From a virus: a stretch of 64,000 nt of DNA. The stretch covers positions 1-64,000 of the IMG/VR virus record IMGVR_UViG_3300044712_001218, one strand, 5' to 3'. The position numbers were made by a program, and so were the translations under genes. Within the stretch, counting starts at the first letter, position 1. Each line of letters opens with the position of its first letter. Below are positions 49,058 through 59,063 of the stretch, piece by piece. A model generated the notes under the pieces. The model worked only from the letters and a program-made list of their open reading frames with translations. It was not told the DNA's origin and made no database searches.

Positions 49058-51106
49058 TTATAAAGGTATATATTGATCACTTTCAGTTGCTAAAATATCA
49101 CCACTACTCTCTAAACCAAGAATTTCTACATACTCTCCTATTTGTAAAAGGGTAACTTCAGTTTGAGCTGTATGTATATCAAATATCATAGAGGCAATCA
49201 TATATGTTTTACCCTTGTACGTAAAAACAGTACCTATGTCAAATTGTCCTAATATTCTACCAGTCACCTGCCACCGTAACATTGAATGTAATGCCATAAT
49301 GTCTTGAGCAAGGGCTATTTCAAGTTTAACAGGGTCTACAACTGTTGATTTATCATAATATACCCATTTACAAGGAATATACAAAGCTCCACTTTTGTAT
49401 AGCAGTAATCCCGGATAAGCAAGCTGCGGATTTAAGTAATACCTAAAGTAATGATCACGTGAAACTCCCGGTACATCATAATAATCCTGCCGCATGCAAG
49501 GTGCTGTATAAATATCAGAAGGATACTCTTTTGTATTGGTTTGTATAGTGTTTAAATCAATGGCATAATTATTATCTGATGTTTTACACTCATTCCAGGT
49601 AACACTTAAACTATCTGTATTTATCTTTAGTATTGGTGAACGGGATATTCCCTGAGTAGCCCACCATGGAGGGCAAATCTGCAAATACATTTGCCCACTA
49701 AAGTTTGCCCCAAAAGTATTAATATCTACCACTTCGTCAAAACTAACCTCATTAGTGGTATCATTTTCAAGATATATAATACTTCCAAATCCTGTAGCAG
49801 CATTAGTCACTTCTTCATACCAGCCAGTGGCTATTGTTTTATCATTTATATGTAATTCATCTGTATAAAAATATCTTTTACCACTAACAACATCATCTAT
49901 ATAAAGTCGTATACGCATACGCCCACGAAACATTCCTGATATGTTCAATGTCATAAAGGCTTTACTAATATTAACACTATCAGGTTGTGTATTTAAAGCC
50001 CCCCAAGCATTTGAATAACCAAGATTATATATTATCCCCTGTGTAACCGGATAAAAAGCATTATTAATATTCCTAAATGAAAGTAGCATTACATAATTAC
50101 TATCCTCCGTAACAAGTGAATATGTTATTGGGCCGATTACTGTATTAGGCTTTTCAGGATAACGCACCATATTATTATTTAAAGCATAATTTGTCTTAAT
50201 GGTTAGTTTAGTATATGGTCGTATAGTCTTTTTAGTTAATGTCATATCTACCGGAACATTCATCGGTGAACCAAATTGGGTTGTAATTGCCTTAAAAAGA
50301 TTTTCAGTAGTTATAAGTACAGTTCCTCCAAATGTTGAATCATACGTTCTGTATGAAATTTCCCCTGTAATTAATTGCTGAGTTCGATCCATATACCAAT
50401 GTCCATTCTTCTGATACAACCGCCCACCTACACAAGGATTAAAAAGAATAAAAGAAAGGATTTCATACAAACTTTTATATTTCCCATTACCTAAATAAAA
50501 TGCCCATGTATCAAGATAATGTTCATATAATGGACTCAATACTTTTGCTGTGCCATAAGCATAAATATCAAAACTTTCATATATAGTTAAATCTAAACCA
50601 ATTTTATTAAATGCTTGCCTAAAGTATTTGTATAAAGCGTATGGTCCGGGACTGCTTATACCAGTAGCACCAGTTTCATCAAGGGTGAGTTCCATTGAAT
50701 TTAAAAAAGTCAATCCACATACTGCTGTTACAGTAATTGGCTTAGGAGGAAGATTATAAAGAGTTTCATATTCACCCGCCTTTGTCCAACCCATCCAAAA
50801 GATAGTTTCATTTTCACCTTCAGGCTTACGAGTTACTTCAACCATTGCTTTACGGTCGTACTCAAATAGCTCTAAGTATTTATCTTCGGTAAATTCCATT
50901 AAATCCATTTCCAAAAATGAAGCCTTAATAGGACTGTGGGTATCTTCATCGTTAGATTCATAATTAAGTCTGGCAGGTGATATACCAGCCCCTTTTATAT
51001 ATTCTATAACACCAACATAATCCTCTAGCTTAAAACGGATATTCCATTCCGTATAAAACGGAGGAGCATCTTGCCATTGTACTATATATCTTGTTCCCCA
51101 GCTCAT
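49058..51106 (-). CDS. Tail tip / baseplate protein, 682 aa
   Basis: N-terminal MSWGTRYIVQWQDAPPFYTE WNIRFKLEDYVG looks like a distal tail domain; ITVTAVCGLTFLNSMEL and the central beta-rich region (YEILSFILFNPCVGGRLYQ) continue it. The C-terminus (VTGRILGQFDIGTVFTYKGK TYMIASMIFDIHTAQTEV) resembles the hub proteins common in Bacteroidota phages. Position directly after the tape measure supports a tail-tip role. It overlaps the tape measure gene by 4 nt. Confidence 0.7.
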   Translation of the reverse strand: MSWGTRYIVQWQDAPPFYTEWNIRFKLEDYVGVIEYIKGAGISPARLNYESNDEDTHSPIKASFLEMDLMEFTEDKYLELFEYDRKAMVEVTRKPEGENETIFWMGWTKAGEYETLYNLPPKPITVTAVCGLTFLNSMELTLDETGATGISSPGPYALYKYFRQAFNKIGLDLTIYESFDIYAYGTAKVLSPLYEHYLDTWAFYLGNGKYKSLYEILSFILFNPCVGGRLYQKNGHWYMDRTQQLITGEISYRTYDSTFGGTVLITTENLFKAITTQFGSPMNVPVDMTLTKKTIRPYTKLTIKTNYALNNNMVRYPEKPNTVIGPITYSLVTEDSNYVMLLSFRNINNAFYPVTQGIIYNLGYSNAWGALNTQPDSVNISKAFMTLNISGMFRGRMRIRLYIDDVVSGKRYFYTDELHINDKTIATGWYEEVTNAATGFGSIIYLENDTTNEVSFDEVVDINTFGANFSGQMYLQICPPWWATQGISRSPILKINTDSLSVTWNECKTSDNNYAIDLNTIQTNTKEYPSDIYTAPCMRQDYYDVPGVSRDHYFRYYLNPQLAYPGLLLYKSGALYIPCKWVYYDKSTVVDPVKLEIALAQDIMALHSMLRWQVTGRILGQFDIGTVFTYKGKTYMIASMIFDIHTAQTEVTLLQIGEYVEILGLESSGDILATESDQYIPL

Positions 51107-54100
51107 AATACTTGTTTCATATATTCTTCAGTATTTTTTAAAACTATTCTGAGTTTTCTTCCATCTACTATTATATCATCTACTACTATATGTGATCCAG
51201 TATCTCTTAATTTCTTTGGTGGAGTGACCGTTTCCCCTGATGTGAGTAAAGCAGGATAAGTATCATGGGGGTATCCCGGAGGAACTACTCCACCACCAGC
51301 CATCTTAGCTGCTTGTTTAGCACTTGATTTAGCTCCTGCCATCATAGCAGTAATAGCAGCAATTCCCACGGCTGCAAGAATTAAACCTGGAAGTCCCTTT
51401 TTAGCCTCTTTAACAAGCATTTCACTATCCGCTAATATAATATTAGCAATAGCTTGTTCTAATAAAGCATTTATAATCTGCCCAGTTGCTTGTAAAACTG
51501 CTCCAGCCAATGCTTGAAAAGCGTTTGCCCCTTCTCCTATTGCAGTACCTAAAGCATTTATTATATCAATAGTTCCACTTACTATTCCCTGACTAATCAA
51601 CATTTCTTTATTATGATTATACTGGGCTAATTGAGCTTGTTCTAATTCCTTCGATAATTTTTGTAATAATAATATCTTGTAAAGTAAATCAGTATTATCT
51701 TTTTGAATAGATGATCGTAATTCCTCAATTCTAGAAGTTAATATTGATACTTTAGCTCCAGCCAAATCATAGGAATTACCAAGTAAACCACCCATATAAT
51801 CAGCTACCGTCATTTGATCAGCCAAATCCTTCATTATAGGACCAACCCCATTAACTTCCCGATTAAAGGTAGAGATCATTCCTCTTAAATACTCAATATC
51901 TTTCCCACTAACCACTCCAGCCTTAGCCATCTTCTCTAAAGCATTGGTAAAAGCATTCAAAGACTCTACATTAGTCTGGTCAGTAGACCATCCTAAACTA
52001 CCCATTGCTTTAATGAAGGCAAGTTCCCCTGCCAAATCATCCATGATCTTAGTAGTCCGTTTTGTAGATTCTCCTACCTGAGCCAATTTCTTTGCTACCT
52101 GCTCTTGTTCTGCTGCTGCCTCCCTACCATAAGTAACCAATTCTTTTAAGGTCTTTACATATAAGGAGGTATATTCTGCATTGGCATCATATTCTTTTCC
52201 GGCTTTCTTCATTAATGGAATCATGGCATTTATGACAGCCTCTTCCAATTTCATATTTGCCATAGCTTCAGCAATACCGGGATTCTTTACATGAACTTCC
52301 GGAAGCCTTTTTATTGCTGCTTCTACTTGAGTTTGATATTCCTTGAGTTGTTTTAAAGATTGTTGATTTCCCTGATATTGACTTTCTAATTCCTGAGCAA
52401 TCTGATTTCTCCTTACTTCTATTAAAGCAGCAGCAGCAACTTTTGCCTGTACTGTAGATGATTTATCATAATCCTGTTGTAGTTTCTTAAGTTGTTCATC
52501 TGCCCAAAGCCTCTTCTGTAATTCCCCTTTTAAGAATACAGTATAATCTTCTTCCTGTTCCTTTTGATTTTGAATCCTCCCAGCCAAAGTTTCCAATTGC
52601 CTACGATTCATAGTATTTACCATGATCATGGAGGTTCCAATATCTTTTACATCTGCTTTTAATTGGTTAAATATTTCTAATTGTTTATTCATCTCTGCCT
52701 GAGCAGTTGCTGCTTTCTGTGTTTCTCTCTGAGATTTAGCGTAAGCGATTGATATAGCCGCTAGTATTGCAATTACCCCCCATGCAATAGGACCCATTGC
52801 CGAAAGGCCAGATATCATAGCATTCCATCCCACAATAAAAGCCGGAATAACATACCTTATCATAAAACCTATACCAGCAGCTAATGGACCAAGAGCAGCA
52901 GTAATACCAGTTAATACCCCAATCACTGCTCTGGCTACCGGGGGTAATTCGGAAAACCAATCCGCCAGACCAGAAATAGCTTTGGTTAATACCTCTAATA
53001 TTGGAAGCAATAAATCCTTCATTGCTAATCCAACCTTGATAAGAGCAGCCTGCATAGTAGCCAATGACTGATTCCATTTGAACTGAATAGTATTAGCCAC
53101 TGCCTCAAATGCTTTATTCATATCTCCGGTAGAAGCATATACTTGTCTAAATATTTCCAAATTATGTTCATAATTCTTTCCTAACAAAGACATAAATCCA
53201 GTCATTGCCCTAACATTGGGAATAACTTTACTTACCATATTCTCCCCATACTTAGCAGTTAAATCACTGATCTTTTTGAGAGCAGGAAGTAATCCTTGTT
53301 CACTTATAACCTTTCTTAACTCTTCTCCTGATGTTCCCATTAAACGAAGAGAATCTTCCGCCTCTTTAGCAGGATCAAGCAGGGAGTTTAATATACCTCT
53401 CAAGTATACGGCTCCCTGCGATGCATTGGTTCCTGTCAATGACATACTTGCCATAGCAGCAGCAAGTTCATCAAATTGAACTCCCATTTCAGCAGCAACA
53501 GGAATGACCTGACCAATCTCCTGCGTAAAACTAGCAGCCTCCAATTTCCCTTCCCTTACAGCAGCAGTTAAAATATCCATTACCTTTGCTGCACTCAATC
53601 CGGTACCAGCATAAGCATTTAAAACAGATGTAGTAAAATCAGCAATCTTATTAACATCTCCTAATCCTGTAGCAGCAGCTTTAGCAGATTTCTCCAGAAT
53701 ATCCATTGCCTCCGCTCCTTTAAATCCTGATGAGGTAATAAAATACATACCTTCCGCCAGAGCTTTAGGCATCTGCCCTAAACTGGGTCCTAACTTTAAA
53801 ATAGATTCACTCCATTGAGCAACCTGTTGTTTTGACTCTCCAACCAACCCTATAATCTTTGCCATGGAAAATTCAAAATCTTTTGCTGCTTTCATAGAAG
53901 CAATACCAAATATAGTAATAGGGGCAGTCAAATACATACTAGCATACCAACCAAAGTATTGCATAGACCGCCCAGCATTATTCCAATTCTTTGCCATACC
54001 AGTTGACACGGCATTTGCTGTTGCTGCTACTTTTTTGAGTTCTGTACTTGCAAATCCTAAAGCAGTAGTATCAGTCTCAAATCTTACAGTAAGGTGTCCT

Positions 54101-54114
54101 ATTACGTCTGCCAT
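51103..54114 (-). CDS. Tape measure protein, 1003 aa
   Basis: The N-terminal part has the TP901-type tape-measure domain (AAKDFEFSMAKIIGLVGESK, EGMYFITSSGFKGAEAMDIL EKSAKAA, AGTGLSAAKVMDILTAAVRE G, SLTGTNASQGAVYLRGILNS L). Hydrophobic segments (about 395-460 and 935-960) and long coiled coils follow. Tail length scales with this protein; about 1000 residues suggests roughly 150 nm. The first codon overlaps the preceding chaperone stop. Confidence 0.92.
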   Translation of the reverse strand: MADVIGHLTVRFETDTTALGFASTELKKVAATANAVSTGMAKNWNNAGRSMQYFGWYASMYLTAPITIFGIASMKAAKDFEFSMAKIIGLVGESKQQVAQWSESILKLGPSLGQMPKALAEGMYFITSSGFKGAEAMDILEKSAKAAATGLGDVNKIADFTTSVLNAYAGTGLSAAKVMDILTAAVREGKLEAASFTQEIGQVIPVAAEMGVQFDELAAAMASMSLTGTNASQGAVYLRGILNSLLDPAKEAEDSLRLMGTSGEELRKVISEQGLLPALKKISDLTAKYGENMVSKVIPNVRAMTGFMSLLGKNYEHNLEIFRQVYASTGDMNKAFEAVANTIQFKWNQSLATMQAALIKVGLAMKDLLLPILEVLTKAISGLADWFSELPPVARAVIGVLTGITAALGPLAAGIGFMIRYVIPAFIVGWNAMISGLSAMGPIAWGVIAILAAISIAYAKSQRETQKAATAQAEMNKQLEIFNQLKADVKDIGTSMIMVNTMNRRQLETLAGRIQNQKEQEEDYTVFLKGELQKRLWADEQLKKLQQDYDKSSTVQAKVAAAALIEVRRNQIAQELESQYQGNQQSLKQLKEYQTQVEAAIKRLPEVHVKNPGIAEAMANMKLEEAVINAMIPLMKKAGKEYDANAEYTSLYVKTLKELVTYGREAAAEQEQVAKKLAQVGESTKRTTKIMDDLAGELAFIKAMGSLGWSTDQTNVESLNAFTNALEKMAKAGVVSGKDIEYLRGMISTFNREVNGVGPIMKDLADQMTVADYMGGLLGNSYDLAGAKVSILTSRIEELRSSIQKDNTDLLYKILLLQKLSKELEQAQLAQYNHNKEMLISQGIVSGTIDIINALGTAIGEGANAFQALAGAVLQATGQIINALLEQAIANIILADSEMLVKEAKKGLPGLILAAVGIAAITAMMAGAKSSAKQAAKMAGGGVVPPGYPHDTYPALLTSGETVTPPKKLRDTGSHIVVDDIIVDGRKLRIVLKNTEEYMKQVL

Positions 54115-54883
54115 TATTTTTTGGTATTTGTGCTCTTGTTAAGATCCTTTCGACTTTTAATTTCCGGATTTTTTCTTCTTGCTATCTGCATTATTGCCTG
54201 TTTCATTTCTTCCACACTTTGTTTCTTTACTTCTTTTTCTTCTGCTCTTTCCCACTTTGGCATATAATCATTTGGCGTGGTCATCTTAGTCCCCTTCTTC
54301 CCGTATGCCCACCTAAATCCATTTTCATTCTCTGAACATATTTTTGCCATCCTAAAATCAGCCCTCCACTCTCCTATTGGATCAATCTGATCATAAGCTT
54401 CCCATTCCCCTAATTGAGCTGCCGTCAGATGATCCAGTAGGAAATCTGGATGAATTATTCCGATTTCTTTACAGAGTCGGAATTGGAATTGTCGGCTGGG
54501 ATGGCTTCTAAGTTTTTTACTATAGCCTCTTTATCCTCATCAGTGATTAAATTTAATTTCTGAGCAGCACGGATAATCTTTGATAATTTAGCAGCACTTA
54601 TATTTTGACTCAATGTAGCAGCATCCTTTGGATCAAATATGAGATTTCCTTCCTCATCACATACTGTAGCACAAGCAAGCTTAGCCCGAAAGTCTTCCAA
54701 GGTTTGAGAATAAACAACTTCACCTTTTGGTCCTTTTGATTCCACTGTCATTGATTTTTCCCAGCGATCTTTAGCACGAGCAGTCATTTCCGTGACACAT
54801 ACAAACTCATCGTTTCCAAGATCAACTTTTACAATTTGAAGTTTTTCCTTCTGTAATAATTCTTTTCTACCTAAAAATGCCAT
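54114..54883 (-). CDS. Tail assembly chaperone, G-T fusion made by -1 frameshift
   Basis: The 0-frame product G (54883-54455, 142 aa; MAFLGRKELLQKEKLQIVKV) ends KKSE. A -1 shift at the A AAA AAC heptamer (54518-54512) continues without a stop through CKEIGIIHPDFLLDHLTAAQ LGEWEAYDQIDP, IGEWRADFRMAKICS and a Lys-rich end to the stop at 54114. The T part matches the known GpT family pattern (E-W-x-A-Y ... P-x-GE-x-R-x-D). G and GT guide tail-tube assembly on the tape measure encoded next. Confidence 0.85.
54455..54883 (-). CDS. Tail assembly chaperone G (0-frame product), 142 aa
   Basis: Read without frameshift from ATG 54883 to TAA at 54455. Contains MTARAKDRWEKSMTVESKGP and SAAKLSKIIRAAQKLNLITD; soluble and helical. 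It is made in excess of the G-T fusion. The gene lies between the tube protein and the tape measure, the conserved position. Confidence 0.82.
   Translation of the reverse strand: MAFLGRKELLQKEKLQIVKVDLGNDEFVCVTEMTARAKDRWEKSMTVESKGPKGEVVYSQTLEDFRAKLACATVCDEEGNLIFDPKDAATLSQNISAAKLSKIIRAAQKLNLITDEDKEAIVKNLEAIPADNSNSDSVKKSE
54512..54518 (-). promoter_or_regulatory. -1 programmed frameshift heptamer (A AAA AAC)
   Basis: In the 0 frame the codons are GTA AAA AAC, so tRNAs can re-pair one base back on A AAA AAC. The -1 frame is then open for 133 codons with GpT-like content, whereas an independent start for it is only at 54350. This is a classical phage slippery site. Confidence 0.85.
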
Positions 54884-54950
54884 GATTAGTTTCCTCCTTT
54901 AATTAATTGTTTAAAATATAAAAAGTCCTTGATTAGAACCATGTTTAGTC

Positions 54951-55388
54951 CTAGATTCCTGAAGATGCTCCGGAATCAGTAGTAGGCATTCCACTGACTT
55001 TGATAGTAACATCCATAGTTACTTTGTCATCAGTAGGAATAGTCAACGGCATTTCCGTAACTAACCCGGCAAAGCTAATAGATGTATTTTCATTATCAGG
55101 AAGCACTATATTATAATGCTGTAAATCATCACTCTCAAAATCAGCCAGCATCAGATCCCATGTAATACGAGTCATGTTCATAGAAAGGGAAACATTTCCC
55201 CCATCCCTAAAACCCGTAATATATTCACGGTATCCTCCGGTAGAGTCAAGAGAAGTGACGTCAATAAAATCCTTGGTCATTCCGGGACCTGTAATGGAAT
55301 TTACCTCTGCAATGTTTTCCCACTCGCTAGTAGTGGAATTCCATCTGCGGAATAAAGTCCCTACACCGGAAAAAGCATTACTTGGCAT
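54951..55388 (-). CDS. Major tail (tube) protein, 145 aa
   Basis: MPSNAFSGVGTLFRRWNSTT SEWENIAEVNSITGPGMTKD FIDVTSLDSTGGYREYITGF RDGGNVSLSMN: the N-terminal beta barrel and the G-Y-R-E-Y-x-T-G-F-R-D-G-G loop are typical of siphovirus tail tubes. The single small tube gene and absence of a sheath gene point to a long non-contractile tail. Confidence 0.82.
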   Translation of the reverse strand: MPSNAFSGVGTLFRRWNSTTSEWENIAEVNSITGPGMTKDFIDVTSLDSTGGYREYITGFRDGGNVSLSMNMTRITWDLMLADFESDDLQHYNIVLPDNENTSISFAGLVTEMPLTIPTDDKVTMDVTIKVSGMPTTDSGASSGI

Positions 55389-55393
55389 AGTTT

Positions 55394-55786
55394 TTACCTC
55401 CTTTGTACATTTAAGTTTAGAATAAATTGTGCTCTGTTTTTCTCATCCCATTCCAAAAAAGCAGGGCTTCCCGAACTGGCTATGAGAGAATATAATGTAC
55501 CATTCCATGTCTCTTGTGCCCGGCCATGTAATGAATCCATTATGTTTTTAATCAGGGTATATCCTGTATCATATTTTATACTCCTGACCATGATTTGTAC
55601 TGTTGGGTATTCGTATGATTTGCTATCCATTGTTAAATGAGGGGGTCTTCCAGAATAATCCCAAATACAAACACAATCATTTGGTTTATCAGGTTGAAGG
55701 CCACGAAATAAGTTAGTTCCTGATACTAAGCCCAATGAGCTTTCAGCATCTAACATATCACATATATCTTTGGATGTACTATTCAT
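55394..55786 (-). CDS. Tail terminator / minor capsid-like protein, 130 aa
   Basis: MNSTSKDICDMLDAESSLGL VSGTNLFRGLQPDKPNDCVC IWDYSG ... PTVQIMVRSIKYDTGYTLIK NIMDSLHG: the layout (helix, Gly-x-x-P-x-x-P, beta sheet, long helix) matches phage tail terminators of the minor-capsid family. Overlaps the next gene by 4 nt. Confidence 0.72.
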   Translation of the reverse strand: MNSTSKDICDMLDAESSLGLVSGTNLFRGLQPDKPNDCVCIWDYSGRPPHLTMDSKSYEYPTVQIMVRSIKYDTGYTLIKNIMDSLHGRAQETWNGTLYSLIASSGSPAFLEWDEKNRAQFILNLNVQRR

Positions 55787-56289
55787 TTGTTTTTTACATT
55801 ATTTTTGATAGTCTGCAAAATAAGATTGTGATTTCTAGATACTGCTTCTTGAAACCACTTTGCTCCAGCTCCTCTACGTTTCCAATTCGTTCTAGAAGAT
55901 TTTTCATGTACCGCCTGAGCATAATTAGCAGTATAACCCATATATACTATTTGTTTCTTTGCTGCCCTAGCCTGTTCTTTATAAGTAGATACTATAGAAT
56001 TATGTTCTCCTTGCATAACTGCTGCTTTCCTTTTCTCTGATGAGGTCCTTCCTACAAACTTAGGAGATGATCCTTCCTCTACTTTATCAGCAGTCACAAT
56101 AAATAAACTACTCCTTAAATTACCAGTATCAACAGGAGTAAGGGGAGGAGTCGATTCCATATCTCTCTTAATAATTTTGGCTGCTTTGATCAAGCCTTTT
56201 GTATTGGCTCCCTCAATTGCCTTAATCTCTTTATTGAGGTTTCTCATAATCCTCCTCAGCTCCTCTGGAGCAGTCATTCCCCTGTTCAT
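55783..56289 (-). CDS. HK97 gp10-like tail completion protein, 168 aa
   Basis: Helical N-terminus (PEELRRIMRNLNKEIKAIEG; LIKAAKIIKRDMESTPPLTP VDTGNLRSSLFIV): the D-T-G-x-L-R-x-S motif is the hallmark of gp10/neck family proteins. The C-terminal YTANYAQAVHEKSS and W-F-Q-E-A-V-x-x-x-x are also typical. Confidence 0.82.
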   Translation of the reverse strand: MNRGMTAPEELRRIMRNLNKEIKAIEGANTKGLIKAAKIIKRDMESTPPLTPVDTGNLRSSLFIVTADKVEEGSSPKFVGRTSSEKRKAAVMQGEHNSIVSTYKEQARAAKKQIVYMGYTANYAQAVHEKSSRTNWKRRGAGAKWFQEAVSRNHNLILQTIKNNVKNK

Positions 56290-56297
56290 TTCCTTAA

Positions 56298-56741
56298 TTA
56301 TAAATATGCAATACGAACAAAAACACTGGTTGATCTAAACATTGGTATTTTATCGAATCTCTTTATCTCCCATGCTCCATTCACTTCATGAGGATCAGTA
56401 GAACCAGTCCCAGTATTATCCATTGTAATATCAGTATCATCCATAGTATATTCTGTATTATCCATAGTAATCACTTCATCTATACTAATACCTAATGTAG
56501 CTATTGTTCCTAAACAAATATATCCTCCTTCATCCACATCCTGAGTAACTAATAATCGGGCTTTACTTATTACATCCTTTCCTTCCCCATCACTTATAAC
56601 TTCAGTATGTCCTTCCCATCTACAAAAGATTTCAACAGGAGAATCAAAGGTATAATTTCCCTGAGCATCAGGAACTGGATTGCCCCAATACACTGCGGGT
56701 TGTACGCAGACTCGATTTAAGAACCTTTCTAAACTACTCAT
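56298..56741 (-). CDS. Head-closure / head-tail stopper-like protein, 147 aa
   Basis: VCVQPAVYWGNPVPDAQGNY TFDSPVEIFCRWEGHTEVI and DEGGYICLGTI follow head-closure proteins (beta-rich, W-E-G). An internal MDNTEYTMDDTDITMDNTGT region is three near-repeats of an 8-9 residue unit. Its place between connector and gp10-like genes supports the role. Confidence 0.62.
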   Translation of the reverse strand: MSSLERFLNRVCVQPAVYWGNPVPDAQGNYTFDSPVEIFCRWEGHTEVISDGEGKDVISKARLLVTQDVDEGGYICLGTIATLGISIDEVITMDNTEYTMDDTDITMDNTGTGSTDPHEVNGAWEIKRFDKIPMFRSTSVFVRIAYL

Positions 56742-57106
56742 TCGTCAAAGCTTTTAACTGCTGTTATCTTTGCTGCTCTTCCAGATAAAGTTGCCATCTT
56801 TCCAGTAGTATCCAATGTTAATACCATCTGCCCATAAGTAGTAGATTTTAATCCAGCATCATACTTTCCAGTATATTTTATCTTAGCTCCTCCGGCTTCC
56901 TCACTCTCTGCCTGCCTCTCCCGAGTAGAAACTATAAGATGAGCAGTTAACCACTTTTCAATCTCTGTTAGCAAATCAGTGGTTCCTGTTCCAAGAACAT
57001 CATTTACTAATACATTAGCCGTTACAATATAGGAATCAATATCAGTATCACTAAGAGCGGTACTATCCAGTATCTTTTTTACTTCAGTTGCTGTTGTCCT
57101 TGGCAT
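56738..57106 (-). CDS. Head-tail connector protein (gp6-like), 122 aa
   Basis: MPRTTATEVKKILDSTALSD TDIDSYIVTANVLVNDVLG ... EIEKWLTAHLIVSTRERQAE: the helical gp6-like connector pattern, with S-x-x-x-I-x-x-I-x-x-A and the helical W-L-T-A-H-L. It is the first gene downstream of the glycan cassette, sharing TAATG with the sulfotransferase stop. Confidence 0.72.
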   Translation of the reverse strand: MPRTTATEVKKILDSTALSDTDIDSYIVTANVLVNDVLGTGTTDLLTEIEKWLTAHLIVSTRERQAESEEAGGAKIKYTGKYDAGLKSTTYGQMVLTLDTTGKMATLSGRAAKITAVKSFDE

Positions 57107-57774
57107 TATATTGTCCTCCTACTTTTAGTTAACATTGGGTCTATCGTTTCAAATATTTTGCTATTCCATTTTAATCCTAACCACTCAAGCATTTCATAAA
57201 TCTGTTCATAATCCCCATGAACCATTCTCTCCGGCCATATTTGCTTACAATTTACTCCGGCCTCAATCATATCCCTAAACCGATGTTCATATTCATGTAT
57301 CCACCATAACCATCCAGCTTCTTCTGAATCTACCTTTATTTTATTCCGATTTACTTCATCTTTAAAAGTATTCATATATCCGGTTTTCAAACAGGATTGA
57401 ATAATATCACCAGTTCTTCTTCTTACTATAATCCAACGGGCATTCGGATAAGCATAATTCCAGATTGGCCATGATTGGGTTAATTTAGCATCTTTATACA
57501 TCCATACCCCTTTTTCATACCTATCATATTTTACTAAACTTCTATGTATTCTCTCTTTCCAATTATTTGGTATATAAAGATTCTTAGTAGAAGGGATTAA
57601 TTCATTCATTGGATTAGCATCAAGATAATCCCATAACATTTCTTTAATATGTATATTTTCACACATATTATTAACCTCTCCGGTAAATACTCCACAAATA
57701 CTGAGTATTCTAGCTATCATAGAACTTCCACTACGTTCAATGCCTGTTATAAATATGGGAGATTTTTCTATCAT
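57106..57774 (-). CDS. Sulfotransferase, 222 aa
   Basis: IFITGIERSGSSMIARILSI is the 5'-phosphosulfate P-loop, and ARWIIVRRRTGDIIQSC the 3'-phosphate motif, of PAPS-dependent sulfotransferases. KEMLWDYLDANP and HEYEHRFRDMIE follow. It would transfer sulfate from PAPS to a sugar or protein, presumably the same glycan built by the upstream genes. Phage sulfotransferases in glycan cassettes are uncommon. Confidence 0.82.
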   Translation of the reverse strand: MIEKSPIFITGIERSGSSMIARILSICGVFTGEVNNMCENIHIKEMLWDYLDANPMNELIPSTKNLYIPNNWKERIHRSLVKYDRYEKGVWMYKDAKLTQSWPIWNYAYPNARWIIVRRRTGDIIQSCLKTGYMNTFKDEVNRNKIKVDSEEAGWLWWIHEYEHRFRDMIEAGVNCKQIWPERMVHGDYEQIYEMLEWLGLKWNSKIFETIDPMLTKSRRTI

Positions 57775-59063
57775 TTCATGTACCTTTTTCTGATCATATT
57801 CCTTTTCTCATTCTGAATCTTTACCTGAGTTGTCCTTACTTTTTGACTACCATGCCGACGATAAATAGCTAAAGGTCCGGTTGAACAATAACCAAGTTTC
57901 ATCCCATTAGCTAAACATTTAAGATTAAATTCATAATCTTCACTTGTGTTTAGATCAGGGTCAAATCCTCCCAATTTCTCAAAAACCTCCCGACGATAAA
58001 ACATAGAGGCACTATGCATTGTATTTTTAAAAAGTAGGTCTTTTAAGGTCGGGACAGCAATAGGAGGTCTCCAGAGTAATTGCCTGCCTGTATTTTGATG
58101 TAATTCGATTACATCACCATGAATAAAATCAACTCCTAACCCCTCAATAGCCTTAATTGATTCCTCTATGGAATTCTCTGTCAACATATCATCCTCATGA
58201 AGATACTTGATGTATTTTCCCCTGACCTTTGGTAAAGCCCTGTTAAAATCTTCTGACCAGCTATTATTACCCTGACTAAGTATAAGCTGAACATCACTTG
58301 GTATGCTATCAATAGCATCCTTCAACCATCCTCTATCTTCTTTGTATGATATAATAACTGTAGCTTTTGCCCTATTATCAGCTATATATTGATTGACATA
58401 ATTATTAATCCAGTCAATACTCATACTGGATTCGACTGCTTGAAATATCCTTGGTTTCCCATGAAAACAGATCAGGTTCATTCCTGGTTCGATGTTAGTC
58501 ACCACTTTTGCATTCTGTGGTTTAAAATCTACTATTCCATTATTTTGAATCGCCTGCCAAAATAAATCAGGTTTAACCACCTTTCTCAGGAAATAATCCA
58601 TCCTATTTCCAGTCACCCCTTCTTTATTAAAAGACTTCCATATCTTTTTTATCTTATCTGAATTGGCAGGGACCCATACCAAACCGGTGGCTAGTTGACC
58701 TTTCTGATAAAAATCTTCCAAGGTTATAAACATAGAAGGGTCCCTTACCAATTCAAATATATTCTCAATAGACTCAATAATAGCTGTATCCAAATCAACA
58801 TATAAAAATGGTCTGTATTTCTCCATCTCCGGGGAATATAAAGCCATCCGTGACCAAGTCCCGGGCAATTCATTCTTAAGAGGAATTACCTGCAGATTAC
58901 CAAGGTCATATTCCTGACTAGCTTTATCTGATAAACAAATAATACGTGGACGTTCTATTGCCTCCCATTTCATATTAATATGACGGGAAATCAATTCAAC
59001 ATCCCTAAAAGCAAAATCACCTCCACTCCTAAGAACAACTACTATAGTCGGTTGGGTATTCAT
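57771..59063 (-). CDS. Two-domain glycosyltransferase, 430 aa
   Basis: Residues about 1-215 form a GT-A-like domain with PFLYVDLDTAIIE (D-x-D). Residues about 225-430 are a family 2 glycosyltransferase: ATVIISYKEDRGWLKDAIDS IP, YIKYLHEDDMLTENSIEESI (D-D), SASMFYRREVFEKLGGFDPD LNTSEDYEFNLKC (acceptor loop). Two transferases in one chain suggests two successive sugar transfers. It overlaps both neighbours by 4 nt. Confidence 0.8.
   Translation of the reverse strand: MNTQPTIVVVLRSGGDFAFRDVELISRHINMKWEAIERPRIICLSDKASQEYDLGNLQVIPLKNELPGTWSRMALYSPEMEKYRPFLYVDLDTAIIESIENIFELVRDPSMFITLEDFYQKGQLATGLVWVPANSDKIKKIWKSFNKEGVTGNRMDYFLRKVVKPDLFWQAIQNNGIVDFKPQNAKVVTNIEPGMNLICFHGKPRIFQAVESSMSIDWINNYVNQYIADNRAKATVIISYKEDRGWLKDAIDSIPSDVQLILSQGNNSWSEDFNRALPKVRGKYIKYLHEDDMLTENSIEESIKAIEGLGVDFIHGDVIELHQNTGRQLLWRPPIAVPTLKDLLFKNTMHSASMFYRREVFEKLGGFDPDLNTSEDYEFNLKCLANGMKLGYCSTGPLAIYRRHGSQKVRTTQVKIQNEKRNMIRKRYMK

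Noticed and set aside
54114-54350. Separate 78-codon tail gene starting at 54350
   Set aside because: The same frame is open upstream with GpT-like residues back to the slippery heptamer, so it is the end of the G-T fusion.
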